Assembly: GCA_951812805.1 (NCBI GenBank)
Contig: CATOSZ010000001.1
Coordinates: 1-64,000, forward strand
DNA: 64,000 nucleotides
Reading direction: 5' to 3'
Source: an uncultured Alphaproteobacteria bacterium
Lineage (GTDB): Bacteria > Pseudomonadota > Alphaproteobacteria > GCA-2731375
Positions 50,426 to 59,716 of the stretch are shown here, one piece after another. The number at the start of each line of letters is the position of its first letter. Position 1 is the first letter of the stretch. Position numbers and translations under genes: made by a program. The notes below the pieces were generated by a model. The model had not been told where the DNA came from, ran no database searches, and saw only the letters and a program-made list of their open reading frames with translations.

Positions 50426-50895
50426 GGCCCGGCCAGCGCGGCGGCGAGGCGTTCGCCCCGCGCACCGTAGCCGCACCACGCGGCCCGGCGCGCCGTTTCG
50501 TCCGCGCCGGGGGTGAGCGTCAGGTCCAACCGCTCCCCCGGCAGCAGGCCGGCGATGCGCTCCGGCCATTCGATCAGGACGATGGCCTCGGCGAAGGCGT
50601 CCTCGATGCCGAGTTCCCAGGCCTCGTCCGCGTCGGCCAGGCGAAAGAGGTCGAAGTGGCGAACCTCGCCCTGGGCCGTGTCGTAGTCGAGCACCAGGTT
50701 GAAGGTCGGGCTCGGCACCTCCTCCGCGACGCCGAGGGCCTGAATGAGAAAGCGGGCGAAGGTGGTCTTGCCGGCGCCGAGCGGCCCGGTGAGCGCCACG
50801 ACGTCGCCCGGCCGCAGCACCACGGCCAGGCGCCGGGCCAGCGCCGCCGTCGCCGCCTGGTCATCGAGCGCGCAGTCGCCCGTCACCGTCGTCAT
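50422..50895 (-). CDS. tsaE: tRNA t6A biosynthesis ATPase TsaE
   Basis: TsaE is the ATPase needed by TsaB/TsaD for threonylcarbamoyl-adenosine modification of tRNA. The 157-residue protein has Walker A GPLGAGKT (37-44), VPSPTFNLVLDYD, the HFDLFRL motif with the catalytic Asp, and EWPERI near residue 111. All TsaE hallmarks are present. The ATG at 50893-50895 lies 5 bp after the GST gene stop. The longer frame upstream is non-homologous and rejected. Confidence 0.95.
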   Translation of the reverse strand: MTTVTGDCALDDQAATAALARRLAVVLRPGDVVALTGPLGAGKTTFARFLIQALGVAEEVPSPTFNLVLDYDTAQGEVRHFDLFRLADADEAWELGIEDAFAEAIVLIEWPERIAGLLPGERLDLTLTPGADETARRAAWCGYGARGERLAAALAGP

Positions 50896-50900
50896 GGCAT

Positions 50901-51569
50901 TCAGAAATCCAGGTCGGCGTAATGGCGGGGCGGCGGCATGCCGGGGATATGGTCGGCCAAAATCGCCCGCATGGCGGGGCGCGACTTGACCCGGGCATAC
51001 CAGGTGCGTGCGCCCTCGTCCGCCGTCCAGGGGACGTTGTCGAGATAGTCGAGACAGCTGAGCTGCGCCGCCGCGGCGATGTCGGCGAGGCCGAAGTCCG
51101 GCCCGGCCAGCCAGTTGCGCCGCTCCACCAGCCAGCCGATGTAGCGCAGGTGATAGGTGATGTTCTGCGCCGCCGCGCGGATCGCCTCGCTGTCGGGCTG
51201 GCCGAGCGCCATGAAGCGCTTCATCAGCTTCTCCCGCAGCAACAGCTCGGTGACCTCGCGGTGGAACTTCTGGTCGAACCAGGCGACGAGCCGCCGCGTC
51301 TCCGCCCGCCCGGCCGGGCTGGCGCCGAGCAGCGGGCGGTCGGGATAGGCCTCTTCCAGGTATTCGCAGATCGCCTGGCTGTCGGCCAGCGTCGGGCCCT
51401 CGTCCTCGATCAGCACGGGCACCATACCGGCCGGGTTCAGCGCCAGGAACTCGTCGCGGCGCTCCCAGAACCGTTCGACCTCCATCTCGTAGTCGAGTCC
51501 CTTCTCGTTCAAGGCGATGCGCACCTTGCGGGAGAAGGGGGAGAGCCAATACTGATAAAGCCGACGCAT
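50901..51569 (-). CDS. Glutathione S-transferase family protein
   Basis: A 222-residue GST. The thioredoxin-like N-terminal domain has LSPFSRKVRIALNEKG with the likely catalytic Ser/Tyr region, then NPAGMVPVLIEDEG and DSQAICEYLEE for glutathione binding. The C-terminal helical domain has GPDFGLADIAAAAQL, the N-capping-box Asp segment of GSTs. It probably conjugates or isomerises an electrophile; the substrate is unknown. It is 48 bp after the quinone-reductase gene and 5 bp before tsaE. Confidence 0.92.
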   Translation of the reverse strand: MRRLYQYWLSPFSRKVRIALNEKGLDYEMEVERFWERRDEFLALNPAGMVPVLIEDEGPTLADSQAICEYLEEAYPDRPLLGASPAGRAETRRLVAWFDQKFHREVTELLLREKLMKRFMALGQPDSEAIRAAAQNITYHLRYIGWLVERRNWLAGPDFGLADIAAAAQLSCLDYLDNVPWTADEGARTWYARVKSRPAMRAILADHIPGMPPPRHYADLDF

Positions 51570-51617
51570 GGCCGCGAGTTTAGCCGAGGGGTGTTACGGC
51601 GAACAGGGCGGGCGGCA

Positions 51618-52607
51618 TCACGCCGCGCCGTCCGATATCTCCACCACCACCCGCCCGATCACCCGGCGCTCGTCCAGCAGGCGCAGCGCGTCCGCAGCGC
51701 GGGCAAGCGGCACGCGGTGGGAGATGTGGGGGGCGATGCGGCCCTCGGCGGCCAGCGTCATGATTGCCTCGACGTTGCGGGCGTCGCTCTCGGGATTGCG
51801 GCGGCCGTGCTCGCCGGCGCGCAGGCCGAGGATGCTGGCGCCCTTCAACAGCGGATAGTTCATCGGGATGGTCGGGATGCGCCCGTCGGCGAAGCCGACG
51901 ACGAGCAGGCGGCCGCCCCAGGCGATGCAACGCAGGGACTGGTCGAAGACGTCGCCGCCGACCGGGTCGTAGACGACGTCGGCGCCGGCGCCGTCGGTCA
52001 TGGCCAGCACCGCCTCGCGGAAATCGGTCTCGCGGTGGTCGATGGTCTCCGTCGCGCCTTTGGCCCGGGCGACGGCGAGCTTTTCGGGCCCGCCGGCGAC
52101 CGCGATTACCCGCGCACCGAACACCGCGCCCAACTCCACCGCCGCCAGTCCGACGCCGCCGCCGGCGCCGTGCACCAGCAGGGTTTCGCCGGGTTGGAGT
52201 CGCGCGCGGTCGCGGAGCGCGTGATAGGCGGTGCGGTGCGCCACGGTAAGGCTGGCGCCGGCCGCGAAATCGATGGCGTCGGGGAGGGGGATCAGGGACC
52301 CGGGCGGGACCACGACCTCCTCCGCATAGGTGCCGGGGCGCATGCGGACGATGACCCGCTGGCCGAGCTCGACGCCGTCGACGCCCGGTCCCAGCTCCGT
52401 GACGACACCCGCCCCTTCCATCCCCGGGATGAAGGGCAGGTCCGGGCGCAGCTGATAGCCGCCGGCGACCATCAGCAGGTCGGGGAAGTTGGCGCCTGCC
52501 GCGCGCATGGCGACGCGGACCCGGCCGGGTCCGATGTCGGGCGGGGGCAGCTCTTCCAGGCGGAGTTGTTCGGGGCCGCCGAGGTGGCGGCAGACGGCGG
52601 CGCGCAT
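51618..52607 (-). CDS. NADPH:quinone oxidoreductase-like MDR enzyme
   Basis: A 329-residue zinc-free medium-chain dehydrogenase/reductase (quinone oxidoreductase type). The GroES-like domain covers about residues 1-115, with PFIPGMEGAGVV. The nucleotide-binding motif GAGGGVGLAAVELGA lies near 146-160. No structural Cys lobe or catalytic zinc Cys is visible, as expected for QOR. It reduces quinones or enones using NADPH. It is 19 bp after the PF09859-type oxygenase gene and probably co-transcribed. Confidence 0.93.
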   Translation of the reverse strand: MRAAVCRHLGGPEQLRLEELPPPDIGPGRVRVAMRAAGANFPDLLMVAGGYQLRPDLPFIPGMEGAGVVTELGPGVDGVELGQRVIVRMRPGTYAEEVVVPPGSLIPLPDAIDFAAGASLTVAHRTAYHALRDRARLQPGETLLVHGAGGGVGLAAVELGAVFGARVIAVAGGPEKLAVARAKGATETIDHRETDFREAVLAMTDGAGADVVYDPVGGDVFDQSLRCIAWGGRLLVVGFADGRIPTIPMNYPLLKGASILGLRAGEHGRRNPESDARNVEAIMTLAAEGRIAPHISHRVPLARAADALRLLDERRVIGRVVVEISDGAA

Positions 52608-52626
52608 GGGGTCTCCTCGGGCTCGC

Positions 52627-53331
52627 TCAGGCGGCGTCGTGGAAGATCAGCCCCAGCACGTGGCGCCGGCCCGACAGGATCCGGCTCGCCCCGTGCCGCA
52701 TGGCCGCGCGGTAGGTGCCGCGCCGCCCCGCGACGGGCCGTTCGAAAGTCGGGAAGACTACCGCTTCCCCCTGGGCGAGGTCGATGGCCTCGCCTCGGCT
52801 TTGTCGCCGCGGGCTTTGTTCGACCAGCAGGAAGGCGCCGCCGGTGAAGTCGACACCGGGCCGGGAGAGGCAGATCGCCACCTGCAGCGGGAAGTGCAGT
52901 TCACCGTAGAGGTCACGGTGTGGCCGGTTGTGGCCGCCGGTCTCGTAGCGCAGCAGCAGCGGCGTCGGTCGTGCCTGCCCGGCCGCCCGGCAGCGGGCGC
53001 GAAAGGCGTCCAGGGTGTCGGGATAGTCGAGCTCGCGCCCCATCTCCGCCGTCATCCGGTTGGCGATCGGCGCCAGGCGGGCATAAAAGTCGCGGCGCAG
53101 GTCGCCCACCGGCGCCGGCAGGGGATCGGCGAAATAGCGATAGCGTCCCTCGCCATAGCCGTGGCGCGCCATCTCGACGGTGGTGCGAAAGCGCGCCTCG
53201 TCGTCGAACATGCCGGCGAGCGCGTCGCACGCCGGCCCCGTCAGCAGCGGCCCGAGGCGGGCATGGCCGAGGCGGGCGAGGTCCGCTTCGACGGCCTGCC
53301 AATCCAGGGTGTCCAGTGTCCGTTCGGTCAT
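52627..53331 (-). CDS. Fe(II)/2-oxoglutarate oxygenase, PF09859 type
   Basis: A 234-residue protein resembling the PF09859 oxygenase family, annotated as acting on damaged (alkylated) DNA. The Fe ligands H138 and D140 lie in HRDLYGE, the distal His in SGRRHVLGLIF near residue 228, and the 2-oxoglutarate site is in the same C-terminal segment. VEQSPRRQSRGEAIDL and VVFPTFERPVAGRRGTYRAAM are further family blocks. The start is ATG 53329-53331; a longer frame overlaps the TauD-like gene. DNA-repair function is family annotation, not shown. Confidence 0.86.
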   Translation of the reverse strand: MTERTLDTLDWQAVEADLARLGHARLGPLLTGPACDALAGMFDDEARFRTTVEMARHGYGEGRYRYFADPLPAPVGDLRRDFYARLAPIANRMTAEMGRELDYPDTLDAFRARCRAAGQARPTPLLLRYETGGHNRPHRDLYGELHFPLQVAICLSRPGVDFTGGAFLLVEQSPRRQSRGEAIDLAQGEAVVFPTFERPVAGRRGTYRAAMRHGASRILSGRRHVLGLIFHDAA

Positions 53332-53398
53332 GTCCGCCGTCCTCCCCGTGCCGCCGGCCTCGCCCGGGCCGGTGACCAAGGCATAGACGACGCGGGTC

Positions 53399-54265
53399 TC
53401 AGCCCGCTCCCCGGATCTTGGTGCGCAACAGGTGGCGCCGTTCGCCGAGGGAATAACGCGCTTCGCCCCGGTGGATGGTGCGGCGCTGGTCCCAGACCAC
53501 CAGTTGCCCGACCTGCCAGTGGTGGTGGTAGACGAAGTCCTCGCCGACCGCGTGGTCGAAGATGCGCGCCAGCAGCGCGTCTGACTCGCTGCGCGCCATG
53601 CCAACGATCTCCACCGTGTGCAGTGGGTTGACGTAGAGCGATTTTCGCCCGCTGGCGGGATCGGTGCGGACCACCGGGTGTTCGACCGCCGGCAGCAGGC
53701 CCTGCTGGTCGTCGCGCAGCGGAATGACGCCGCCGGTCGCAGGGCCGGCGCCGAAGAGATGGCGCGCCGTGCGGCCTTCGACCCGCTGCTTGATGTCGTC
53801 GGGCAGCCGGTCCCAGGCCCGGCCCATGTCGGCGAACAGCGTTCCGCCGCCATCGCCCGGCACCTCCAGCGCATAGAGCAGGGTGTGGGCGCAAGGGTCG
53901 GCCTTGTAGGTGCTGTCGGCATGCCAGGCCGAGCCCCGGTCGGCCGAGGCCGGATCCGGCTTGCCTTCCAAATCGTGACTGGCGAGGTGGATAATGCCGG
54001 CGACCTCGGCGTCGGCGAACTGCGTGAGGTGGGCGTCGATCTCGATTTCGCCGAACACGCGGGCGAAGGCCATGAAGTCCGCGGCATCGAGGCGCTGGTC
54101 CGCAAAGGCCAGGACCGGATAGTCGCGGTGCAACGCCCGGATATCCTTTTCCAGGTCTGTATTCGCCACCGCCCGGAGGTCGATGTCGGAGACGAGCGCC
54201 GCGAAACCATCCTTCAGGACCTCGACGGTGGGCGCAGCGGGCGGGCTCGCCTGGGCGTTCGACAT
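53399..54265 (-). CDS. TauD/TfdA family dioxygenase
   Basis: A 288-residue Fe(II)/2-oxoglutarate dioxygenase of the TauD/TfdA type. The Fe ligands are H115 and D117 (WHADSTY) and the distal His at about 265 (TIHRGEARY), with the 2-oxoglutarate-binding Arg soon after. Family members oxidise taurine, 2,4-D or similar compounds; the substrate here is unknown. The start is ATG 54263-54265 with GGAGGGG 4 nt upstream, so the longer frame to 54412 is rejected. It is 22 bp after the methyltransferase gene. Confidence 0.93.
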   Translation of the reverse strand: MSNAQASPPAAPTVEVLKDGFAALVSDIDLRAVANTDLEKDIRALHRDYPVLAFADQRLDAADFMAFARVFGEIEIDAHLTQFADAEVAGIIHLASHDLEGKPDPASADRGSAWHADSTYKADPCAHTLLYALEVPGDGGGTLFADMGRAWDRLPDDIKQRVEGRTARHLFGAGPATGGVIPLRDDQQGLLPAVEHPVVRTDPASGRKSLYVNPLHTVEIVGMARSESDALLARIFDHAVGEDFVYHHHWQVGQLVVWDQRRTIHRGEARYSLGERRHLLRTKIRGAG

Positions 54266-54287
54266 GGTTCCCCTCCTTCTGCCGGCC

Positions 54288-55316
54288 TCAGCCGGGCTTG
54301 CGCGCGGCGATCTGACCCAAGCGGTTTGCCAGCAGCCAGTCATGGTGCGCGTCGGTGAAGCCGGCCTCTTCCAGGTAGGCGCAATACTCCGGCCCGCTCG
54401 GCACGTGGCCACTGTAATGGCCGTCCCGGATCGCTTGCAGGTGATAGTAGGCCGGATCGAGCGGTCCGGAACGGTCCTCGTTCAACATGTAGCCGACGAT
54501 CAGGATGCCGCCGCCCGCCGGTAGCGCGTCATAGGCACGGCGCAAGGTCTGCACCACGTCGTCTTTCAGGTACCAGTGCAGCGGCGTGATGTAGGAGATC
54601 AGGTCGCAGTCGCCCGGATAGTCCTCGGCGTTCAGGAAGTTGCCCGGCCGGGCGGCGATCCGGTCCTCCAGCCCGTGCTCGGCCACGTATTCGGCGGTGA
54701 CCGGCACGACGTTGGGATGGTCCATCACCGTCGCCCGAAGCTCCGGGTAGCGCTTGCAGGCGGCAATCGCATAGCTGCCAGAGCCGCCGGCAAAGTCGAG
54801 CCAATGGCGGTAGCGCGAGAAATCGAAGCGTTTGGCCAGGCGGTGCGCCAGCGCGATCGACGAGTTGTAGCCCGCCTGGGTGAAGGCGCGGGCGCGTTCG
54901 GGATCGTTGAGGTCGCCGTCGTACAGCTTGGAGGGCAGCGGCTCGCTGGTGACGTCGCGCAGGTTGTCGGGAAAATTGCGCCACTCGTCGTATTCGGCCG
55001 AGATGGTGAACTTCAGATAGTCGCCGAAGAAGGTCGGCTTGTCGCGCACCAGATAGCGCTCGACGTCGTCGCAGTTGACGTGGCGGCCCGCCTCGACGCG
55101 AACCAGGTCCATCGCCTTGCAGATGACCAACAGGCGATCGACCGTCTCGGCATCGATGCCGCAGCGCCGCGCAAGCCCGGCCGGTGTCGCGATACCTTCG
55201 GACAGCGCGGTGAACAGGTCGAACTCCAACGCCGCGGCCAGCGCCTGGCTCTTCTTGAACGATAGCGCCAGGTCGTTCAGGCGTTCGGTCCCGCCCGCCT
55301 CGTTCGATTGCGTCAT
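54288..55316 (-). CDS. SAM-dependent O-methyltransferase
   Basis: A 342-residue methyltransferase of the O-methyltransferase (PF00891-like) type. The N-terminal winged-helix dimerisation domain (about 1-110) has LAAALEFDLFTALSEG. The SAM-binding motif is LDFAGGSGSYAIA. DLISYITPLHWYLKDDVVQTLRRAYDAL follows, as in hydroxyneurosporene or phenazine-type O-methyltransferases. The acceptor is unknown. The ATG at 55314-55316 is chosen; a GTG 15 bp further upstream (55331) is an alternative. It opens the minus-strand group that runs to amgK. Confidence 0.88.
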   Translation of the reverse strand: MTQSNEAGGTERLNDLALSFKKSQALAAALEFDLFTALSEGIATPAGLARRCGIDAETVDRLLVICKAMDLVRVEAGRHVNCDDVERYLVRDKPTFFGDYLKFTISAEYDEWRNFPDNLRDVTSEPLPSKLYDGDLNDPERARAFTQAGYNSSIALAHRLAKRFDFSRYRHWLDFAGGSGSYAIAACKRYPELRATVMDHPNVVPVTAEYVAEHGLEDRIAARPGNFLNAEDYPGDCDLISYITPLHWYLKDDVVQTLRRAYDALPAGGGILIVGYMLNEDRSGPLDPAYYHLQAIRDGHYSGHVPSGPEYCAYLEEAGFTDAHHDWLLANRLGQIAARKPG

Positions 55317-55458
55317 CTCGCCAATTCCCACCCTGTGTCTACACCGCCTCGGCCATTATCGGGGACGCGAGGAGCCTGGACAACGGCACCGTCCCGGACG
55401 GCTTTCAATAGCGGAAGCGCCGCCTATACTCTCGCCGAAGCCAAGAGGGAGAATAGCG

Positions 55459-57105
55459 ATGGATGCGGTGAAACGGTTCGATGCCCTGGTCGTCGGCGCC
55501 GGCGTCGGGGGGCTCTATGCGCTCTATCGTTTGCGCGAGAAGCTGGGCCTGAACGTGCAAGTTTTGGAGGCCGGCGACGGCGTCGGCGGGACCTGGTACT
55601 GGAACCGCTATCCGGGCTGCCGCTGCGACGTGGAGAGCCTGGAATATTCCTTCAGCTTCGATCCCGAGCTCGAGCAGGAATGGTCCTGGCCGGAGCGTTA
55701 CGGCAACCAGCCGGAAATCCTGCAATATGTGAACCATGTCGCCGACCGCTTCGACCTGCGCCGGGACATCCAGTTCGAGACGCGGGTTGCCGGTGCGACC
55801 TTCGATCGCAAAAGCAATCTCTGGAGCCTGACGACCGAGGCGGGGGAGGTCTTCATCGCGCCGATCTGCATCATGGCGACCGGCAACCTCTCGGTGCCGC
55901 GGGTGCCGGACTTCCCCGGGCTCGACGATTTCGAGGGCGAGACCTATCACACGGGTCTCTGGCCGCATGAAGGCGTCGACTTCACCGGCAAGCATGTCGC
56001 CGTCATCGGCACCGGCTCCAGCGGCGTGCAGTCGATCCCGATCATCGCCGCGCAAGCGGAGACCCTGACCGTCTTCCAGCGCACCGCCAACTATATCCTC
56101 CCCGCCGAGAACGGCCCGCAGGACCCCGAGGTCGAGGCCCGCCACAAGGCGACCTACCGCGAGCGGCGCAAGGCGGCCTACGACACGCCTTTCGGCATTT
56201 CCGGCTATCCCTATCCGACGAAATCCGCCCTGGAGGCGACGCCGGAGGAGCGCGAGGCCCTCTATGAGGAGACCTGGGCGGCGGGCGGCCAGATCGGCTT
56301 CCTCTTCGCCTATACGGACATCCTGACCAACGACGAGTCGAACAAGACGGTGCGCGACTTCGTGCACGAGAAGATCCGGGGGATCGTCAAGGACGGACAC
56401 GTCGCCGAGCTGCTGTGCCCGAACGACCATCCGATCGGCACCAAGCGGCTGGTTCTCGACACCGGCTATTTCGAGACCTTCAACAAGCAGCACGTCCATC
56501 TGGTAAACGCCCGCAAGGCGCCGATCGAGGCGTTGACGAAGACCGGCCTTCGCACGACCGAGGCCGAGTATTCGTTCGACGCCATCGTCTTCGCCACCGG
56601 CTTCGACGCGATGACCGGGGCGCTGAAGGAAATCGACGTGCGGACAACCGAGGGCCGTTCGCTGACCGAGGACTGGGCGGCGGGGCCCTACACCATGCTC
56701 GGCATCATGTGCGCGGGCTTCCCGAACATGTTCATGATCACCGGCCCGGGCTCGCCCGGCGTGAAGAGCCAGATGATCCTGTCCTGCGAGCAGCATGTCG
56801 ACTGGATCGTCGACTGCCTCGCCCACATGCGCGAGAGCGGTCAGGCCGCGATCGAGCCGACGGAAGCCTCGCAGCACGACTGGACCATGCATGTGAAGGA
56901 CGTCGCGGATACGACCCTCTATCCCAAGGCGGCGAGCTGGTACATGGGCGCCAACATCCCCGGCAAGCCCCGGGTCTTCATGCCCTATGTCGGCGGCGTG
57001 AACCGCTACAAGGCCAAGTGCGAGGAGGTCGCGGCGAAGGGCTATGAAGGCTTCACCTTCACCGCCGCCGAGGGCCGGGAACTCGCCATGGCCGGCGAAG
57101 ACTGA
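55459..57105 (+). CDS. Flavin-containing Baeyer-Villiger-type monooxygenase
   Basis: A 548-residue NADPH- and FAD-dependent monooxygenase of the cyclohexanone-monooxygenase type. The FAD motif GAGVGG lies at 13-18, the NADPH motif GTGSSG at 184-189. The type I Baeyer-Villiger fingerprint FxGxxxHxxxW is exact, at F158-G160-H164-W168. Such enzymes turn ketones into esters or lactones. Start ATG 55459 with GAGGGAG upstream; the longer frame is non-coding. It heads the plus-strand catabolic operon, 22 bp before the aminotransferase gene. The ketone substrate is unknown. Confidence 0.94.
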   Translation: MDAVKRFDALVVGAGVGGLYALYRLREKLGLNVQVLEAGDGVGGTWYWNRYPGCRCDVESLEYSFSFDPELEQEWSWPERYGNQPEILQYVNHVADRFDLRRDIQFETRVAGATFDRKSNLWSLTTEAGEVFIAPICIMATGNLSVPRVPDFPGLDDFEGETYHTGLWPHEGVDFTGKHVAVIGTGSSGVQSIPIIAAQAETLTVFQRTANYILPAENGPQDPEVEARHKATYRERRKAAYDTPFGISGYPYPTKSALEATPEEREALYEETWAAGGQIGFLFAYTDILTNDESNKTVRDFVHEKIRGIVKDGHVAELLCPNDHPIGTKRLVLDTGYFETFNKQHVHLVNARKAPIEALTKTGLRTTEAEYSFDAIVFATGFDAMTGALKEIDVRTTEGRSLTEDWAAGPYTMLGIMCAGFPNMFMITGPGSPGVKSQMILSCEQHVDWIVDCLAHMRESGQAAIEPTEASQHDWTMHVKDVADTTLYPKAASWYMGANIPGKPRVFMPYVGGVNRYKAKCEEVAAKGYEGFTFTAAEGRELAMAGED

Positions 57106-57127
57106 GGCCGCGCGGGATCGGACGGAG

Positions 57128-58069
57128 ATGACGACGACTGCCGACAGCCGCTCGGACATTCCCTGGGTCACGCAGAACCACCGGCTGGTGCGCTACGAGG
57201 ATGCCAAGATCTCCGTCATGGCGCCGGGATTGACCTTCGCCGCCCTGGTCTTCGAGGGCTGCCGGGCCTATTGGAGCCAGGCGCGGGACGATCTCCTGAT
57301 CTTCCGCCTGGACGAGCATATGCGGCGCCTGGCCTTTTCCATGTCCCTGCTGGAACTGGACGAGCCGCCGTCGACCGAGGCCCTCGTCGCGGACATCCTG
57401 GCCACCCTGAAGGCCAACGATTTCCGCGAGGACACCTACATTCGCCTGCAGGTCTATGTCGACGACTGGGGCTCGATGACGGCGACGGCGCCGACCGGCA
57501 GTTCCGTGATCTGCCGGCCCCGCCCGCGCGTCGCCGACTTCGAGGCCGGCAAGCCTTTCATCGTCTCCAGCTGGCGGCGTAACGGCGAAAACGCCAGCCC
57601 GCCCCGCGTTAAAGCCTCGGCCAACTACCTGAACAGCCGGCTGGCCGGGCTGGAAGCCAAGCGCCTGGGCGCCGGCGGTGCGGTCCTGTTGAACGACGAC
57701 GGCACGGTCAGCGAGGGGCAGGGCGGCTGCCTCTTCTTCCTGCGCGACGGCGTCTTCGTCACCCCCGACGGCACCAGCGGCATCCTCGAAAGCGTCACCC
57801 GGCGCACGGTTCTGGATATCGCCGGCCCGCTCGGCATCGAGACCGAGGAACGCCCGGTCGGACGGACGGAGCTCTATCTCGCCGAGGAAGCCTTCTATTG
57901 CGGCACCGGCCAGGAGATCATGCCGATCGTCGCCTTCGACGGCCGCCAGGTCGGCGACGGCACGCCGGGCCCGCTCACCCGGCGGCTGCAGGCGCGCTAC
58001 GACGCGGTCGTCCGCGGCGCGGACGACGCGCCCGCGGCCTGGTGCACCCCGGTCTACGGGGACGCGTGA
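57128..58069 (+). CDS. Class IV aminotransferase (branched-chain-type)
   Basis: A 313-residue PLP-dependent class IV aminotransferase similar to branched-chain aminotransferases and D-amino-acid transaminases. The PLP lysine is K162 (VKASANYLNS), and the phosphate/cofactor region is ESVTRRTVLDIA with the family Glu in YLAEEAFYCGTGQEI. The pattern is close to IlvE; its exact amino donor cannot be told. Start ATG 57128. It lies 3 bp before the HyuB gene, so a catabolic transaminase role is more likely than housekeeping valine synthesis. Confidence 0.9.
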   Translation: MTTTADSRSDIPWVTQNHRLVRYEDAKISVMAPGLTFAALVFEGCRAYWSQARDDLLIFRLDEHMRRLAFSMSLLELDEPPSTEALVADILATLKANDFREDTYIRLQVYVDDWGSMTATAPTGSSVICRPRPRVADFEAGKPFIVSSWRRNGENASPPRVKASANYLNSRLAGLEAKRLGAGGAVLLNDDGTVSEGQGGCLFFLRDGVFVTPDGTSGILESVTRRTVLDIAGPLGIETEERPVGRTELYLAEEAFYCGTGQEIMPIVAFDGRQVGDGTPGPLTRRLQARYDAVVRGADDAPAAWCTPVYGDA

Positions 58070-58072
58070 GGG

Positions 58073-59716
58073 ATGAGCGCCGCGGCCCTCGATCCGATCC
58101 GCCTCGGCCTGATCTGGCAACGCCTGAACGGCATCGTCGACCAGGTGTCCGAAACCTTCATCCGCGCCGCGTTTTCCACCGTGGTGCGGGAAAACTACGA
58201 CATGGCCTTCAGCCTCCTCGACGTGCAGGGCCGCCAGTTCGTGCAGTCGAAACGCTCCATCCCCAGTTTCATCGGGACGCTGCCCCGCACGCTGGCCGCG
58301 GTGCTGGAGAAGATCCCCGCCGAAAGCCTGCATCCGGGCGACGTCATCATCACCAACGATGCCTGGATCGGCACCGGGCATTTGAACGATATCTCGATGA
58401 TCTGCCCGATCTTTCACGACGATCGGCTGGTCGCCTTCGCCGGCAGCACGGCGCATACCGTCGACATCGGCGGCGCGCCCTCGCCCACCGCGCAGGACTG
58501 TTACGAGGAAGGCCTGTGTATCCCGATCTGCAAAATCGTCGAGCGGGGCGTCGAGAACCAGCTGGTGATCGACTTCCTGACCGAGAACCTGCGCGCGCCG
58601 GCCGAAACGCTCGGCGATATTCGCGCCCAGTTCGCGGCGTTCCACGACTGCCGGCACAAGCTCGGCGCGGTCCTGCGCGAAGAGGGCCTCGCCGACCTCG
58701 AGGATATCGTGGCGGAGATCATCGCCCGTTCGGCCAAGAGCATGCGGGCCGTGATCGCCGGCCTGCCGGATGGGCGCTACAGCGATGAATTCCAGGTCGA
58801 CGGCTTCGAGACGCCGCTGACGATCCGCTGCACGGTGACCATCGCGGGGGAGGCCATCGACGTCGACTTCGCCGGCACCTCGGCGCAGATCGCCCGGCCG
58901 ATCAACAGCGTGCTGAACTACACCCAGGCCTATTCCTGTTTCGCTCTGAAATGCCTGCTGGACCCCGAAGCGCCAAATAACAGCGGCTCGTTCGAGACGA
59001 TCACGGTGCGCGCACCCGAAGGCTCCCTGCTGAACGCCGCCCGGCCGGCGCCGGTCTGGGGGCGCCATCTCTCGGGCCACTATGCGCCGCCGGCCATCTT
59101 CGGCGCGTTGAGCGCAGTCCTGCCCGAGCGGGTCATCGCCGAATCCGGTTCACCGCTGTGGAACGTCTATTTCAAGGGCGTGCAGGAAACGGACGGCAGC
59201 GGCTTCGTCAAGATGTTCTTCATGAACGGCGGCCACGGCGCCCGGCCAGGCGGCGACGGCCCGGGCTGCCTCAGCTTCCCGAGCAACGTCTCCAACCAGC
59301 CGATCGAGATGTTCGAGAACCAGGCGCCGCTGCTGGTCACCGAAAAGTGCTTCGTTCCCGACAGCGCCGGCGAGGGCCGCTTTCGCGGTGGCGACGCGCA
59401 GCGGATTTCCTTCCGCTCGCTCGCCAGCGCGCCGGTCACCATGACCATTCGCCACGAGCGCATCACCTATCCGCCGCGCGGCCTGCTCGGCGGCCAGAAC
59501 GGCGCGCCGGGCCGCGACCTGGTCAACGGCGAGCCGATCCCCGCGAAGTCGCGCACGCTGCTGGAGACCGGCGACGTCGCGACCTTCCAGACGCCCGGCG
59601 GCGGCGGGCTGTCGCCGCCCGAGGGCCGCGCGCGCGAGGCGGTTCTGCGTGATCTCGACCGGGGCCTGCTGACGGCGGAGAAGGCAAGGCGGGTCTATGG
59701 AGACGTGGGTGGCTGA
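58073..59716 (+). CDS. hyuB: Hydantoinase B/oxoprolinase family subunit (HyuB)
   Basis: A 547-residue HyuB-type subunit of ATP-dependent hydantoinase/oxoprolinase-like enzymes (also acetone carboxylase-like). It has FSTVVRENYDMAFSLLD near the N-terminus, VIITNDAWIGTGHLNDISMI (about 95-114) and HTVDIGGAPSPTA, the usual metal-binding-type motif set with His and Asp. The C-terminal half has PGGDGPGCLSFPSNVSN. It works with HyuA to open a cyclic amide using ATP; the substrate is unknown. The ATG follows GAGGG directly. It overlaps HyuA by 20 bp. Confidence 0.93.
   Translation: MSAAALDPIRLGLIWQRLNGIVDQVSETFIRAAFSTVVRENYDMAFSLLDVQGRQFVQSKRSIPSFIGTLPRTLAAVLEKIPAESLHPGDVIITNDAWIGTGHLNDISMICPIFHDDRLVAFAGSTAHTVDIGGAPSPTAQDCYEEGLCIPICKIVERGVENQLVIDFLTENLRAPAETLGDIRAQFAAFHDCRHKLGAVLREEGLADLEDIVAEIIARSAKSMRAVIAGLPDGRYSDEFQVDGFETPLTIRCTVTIAGEAIDVDFAGTSAQIARPINSVLNYTQAYSCFALKCLLDPEAPNNSGSFETITVRAPEGSLLNAARPAPVWGRHLSGHYAPPAIFGALSAVLPERVIAESGSPLWNVYFKGVQETDGSGFVKMFFMNGGHGARPGGDGPGCLSFPSNVSNQPIEMFENQAPLLVTEKCFVPDSAGEGRFRGGDAQRISFRSLASAPVTMTIRHERITYPPRGLLGGQNGAPGRDLVNGEPIPAKSRTLLETGDVATFQTPGGGGLSPPEGRAREAVLRDLDRGLLTAEKARRVYGDVGG

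Noticed and set aside
57059..59080. 673-codon minus-strand open frame antisense to the aminotransferase and HyuB genes
   Set aside because: It spans two well-supported plus-strand genes and has shadow-type composition.
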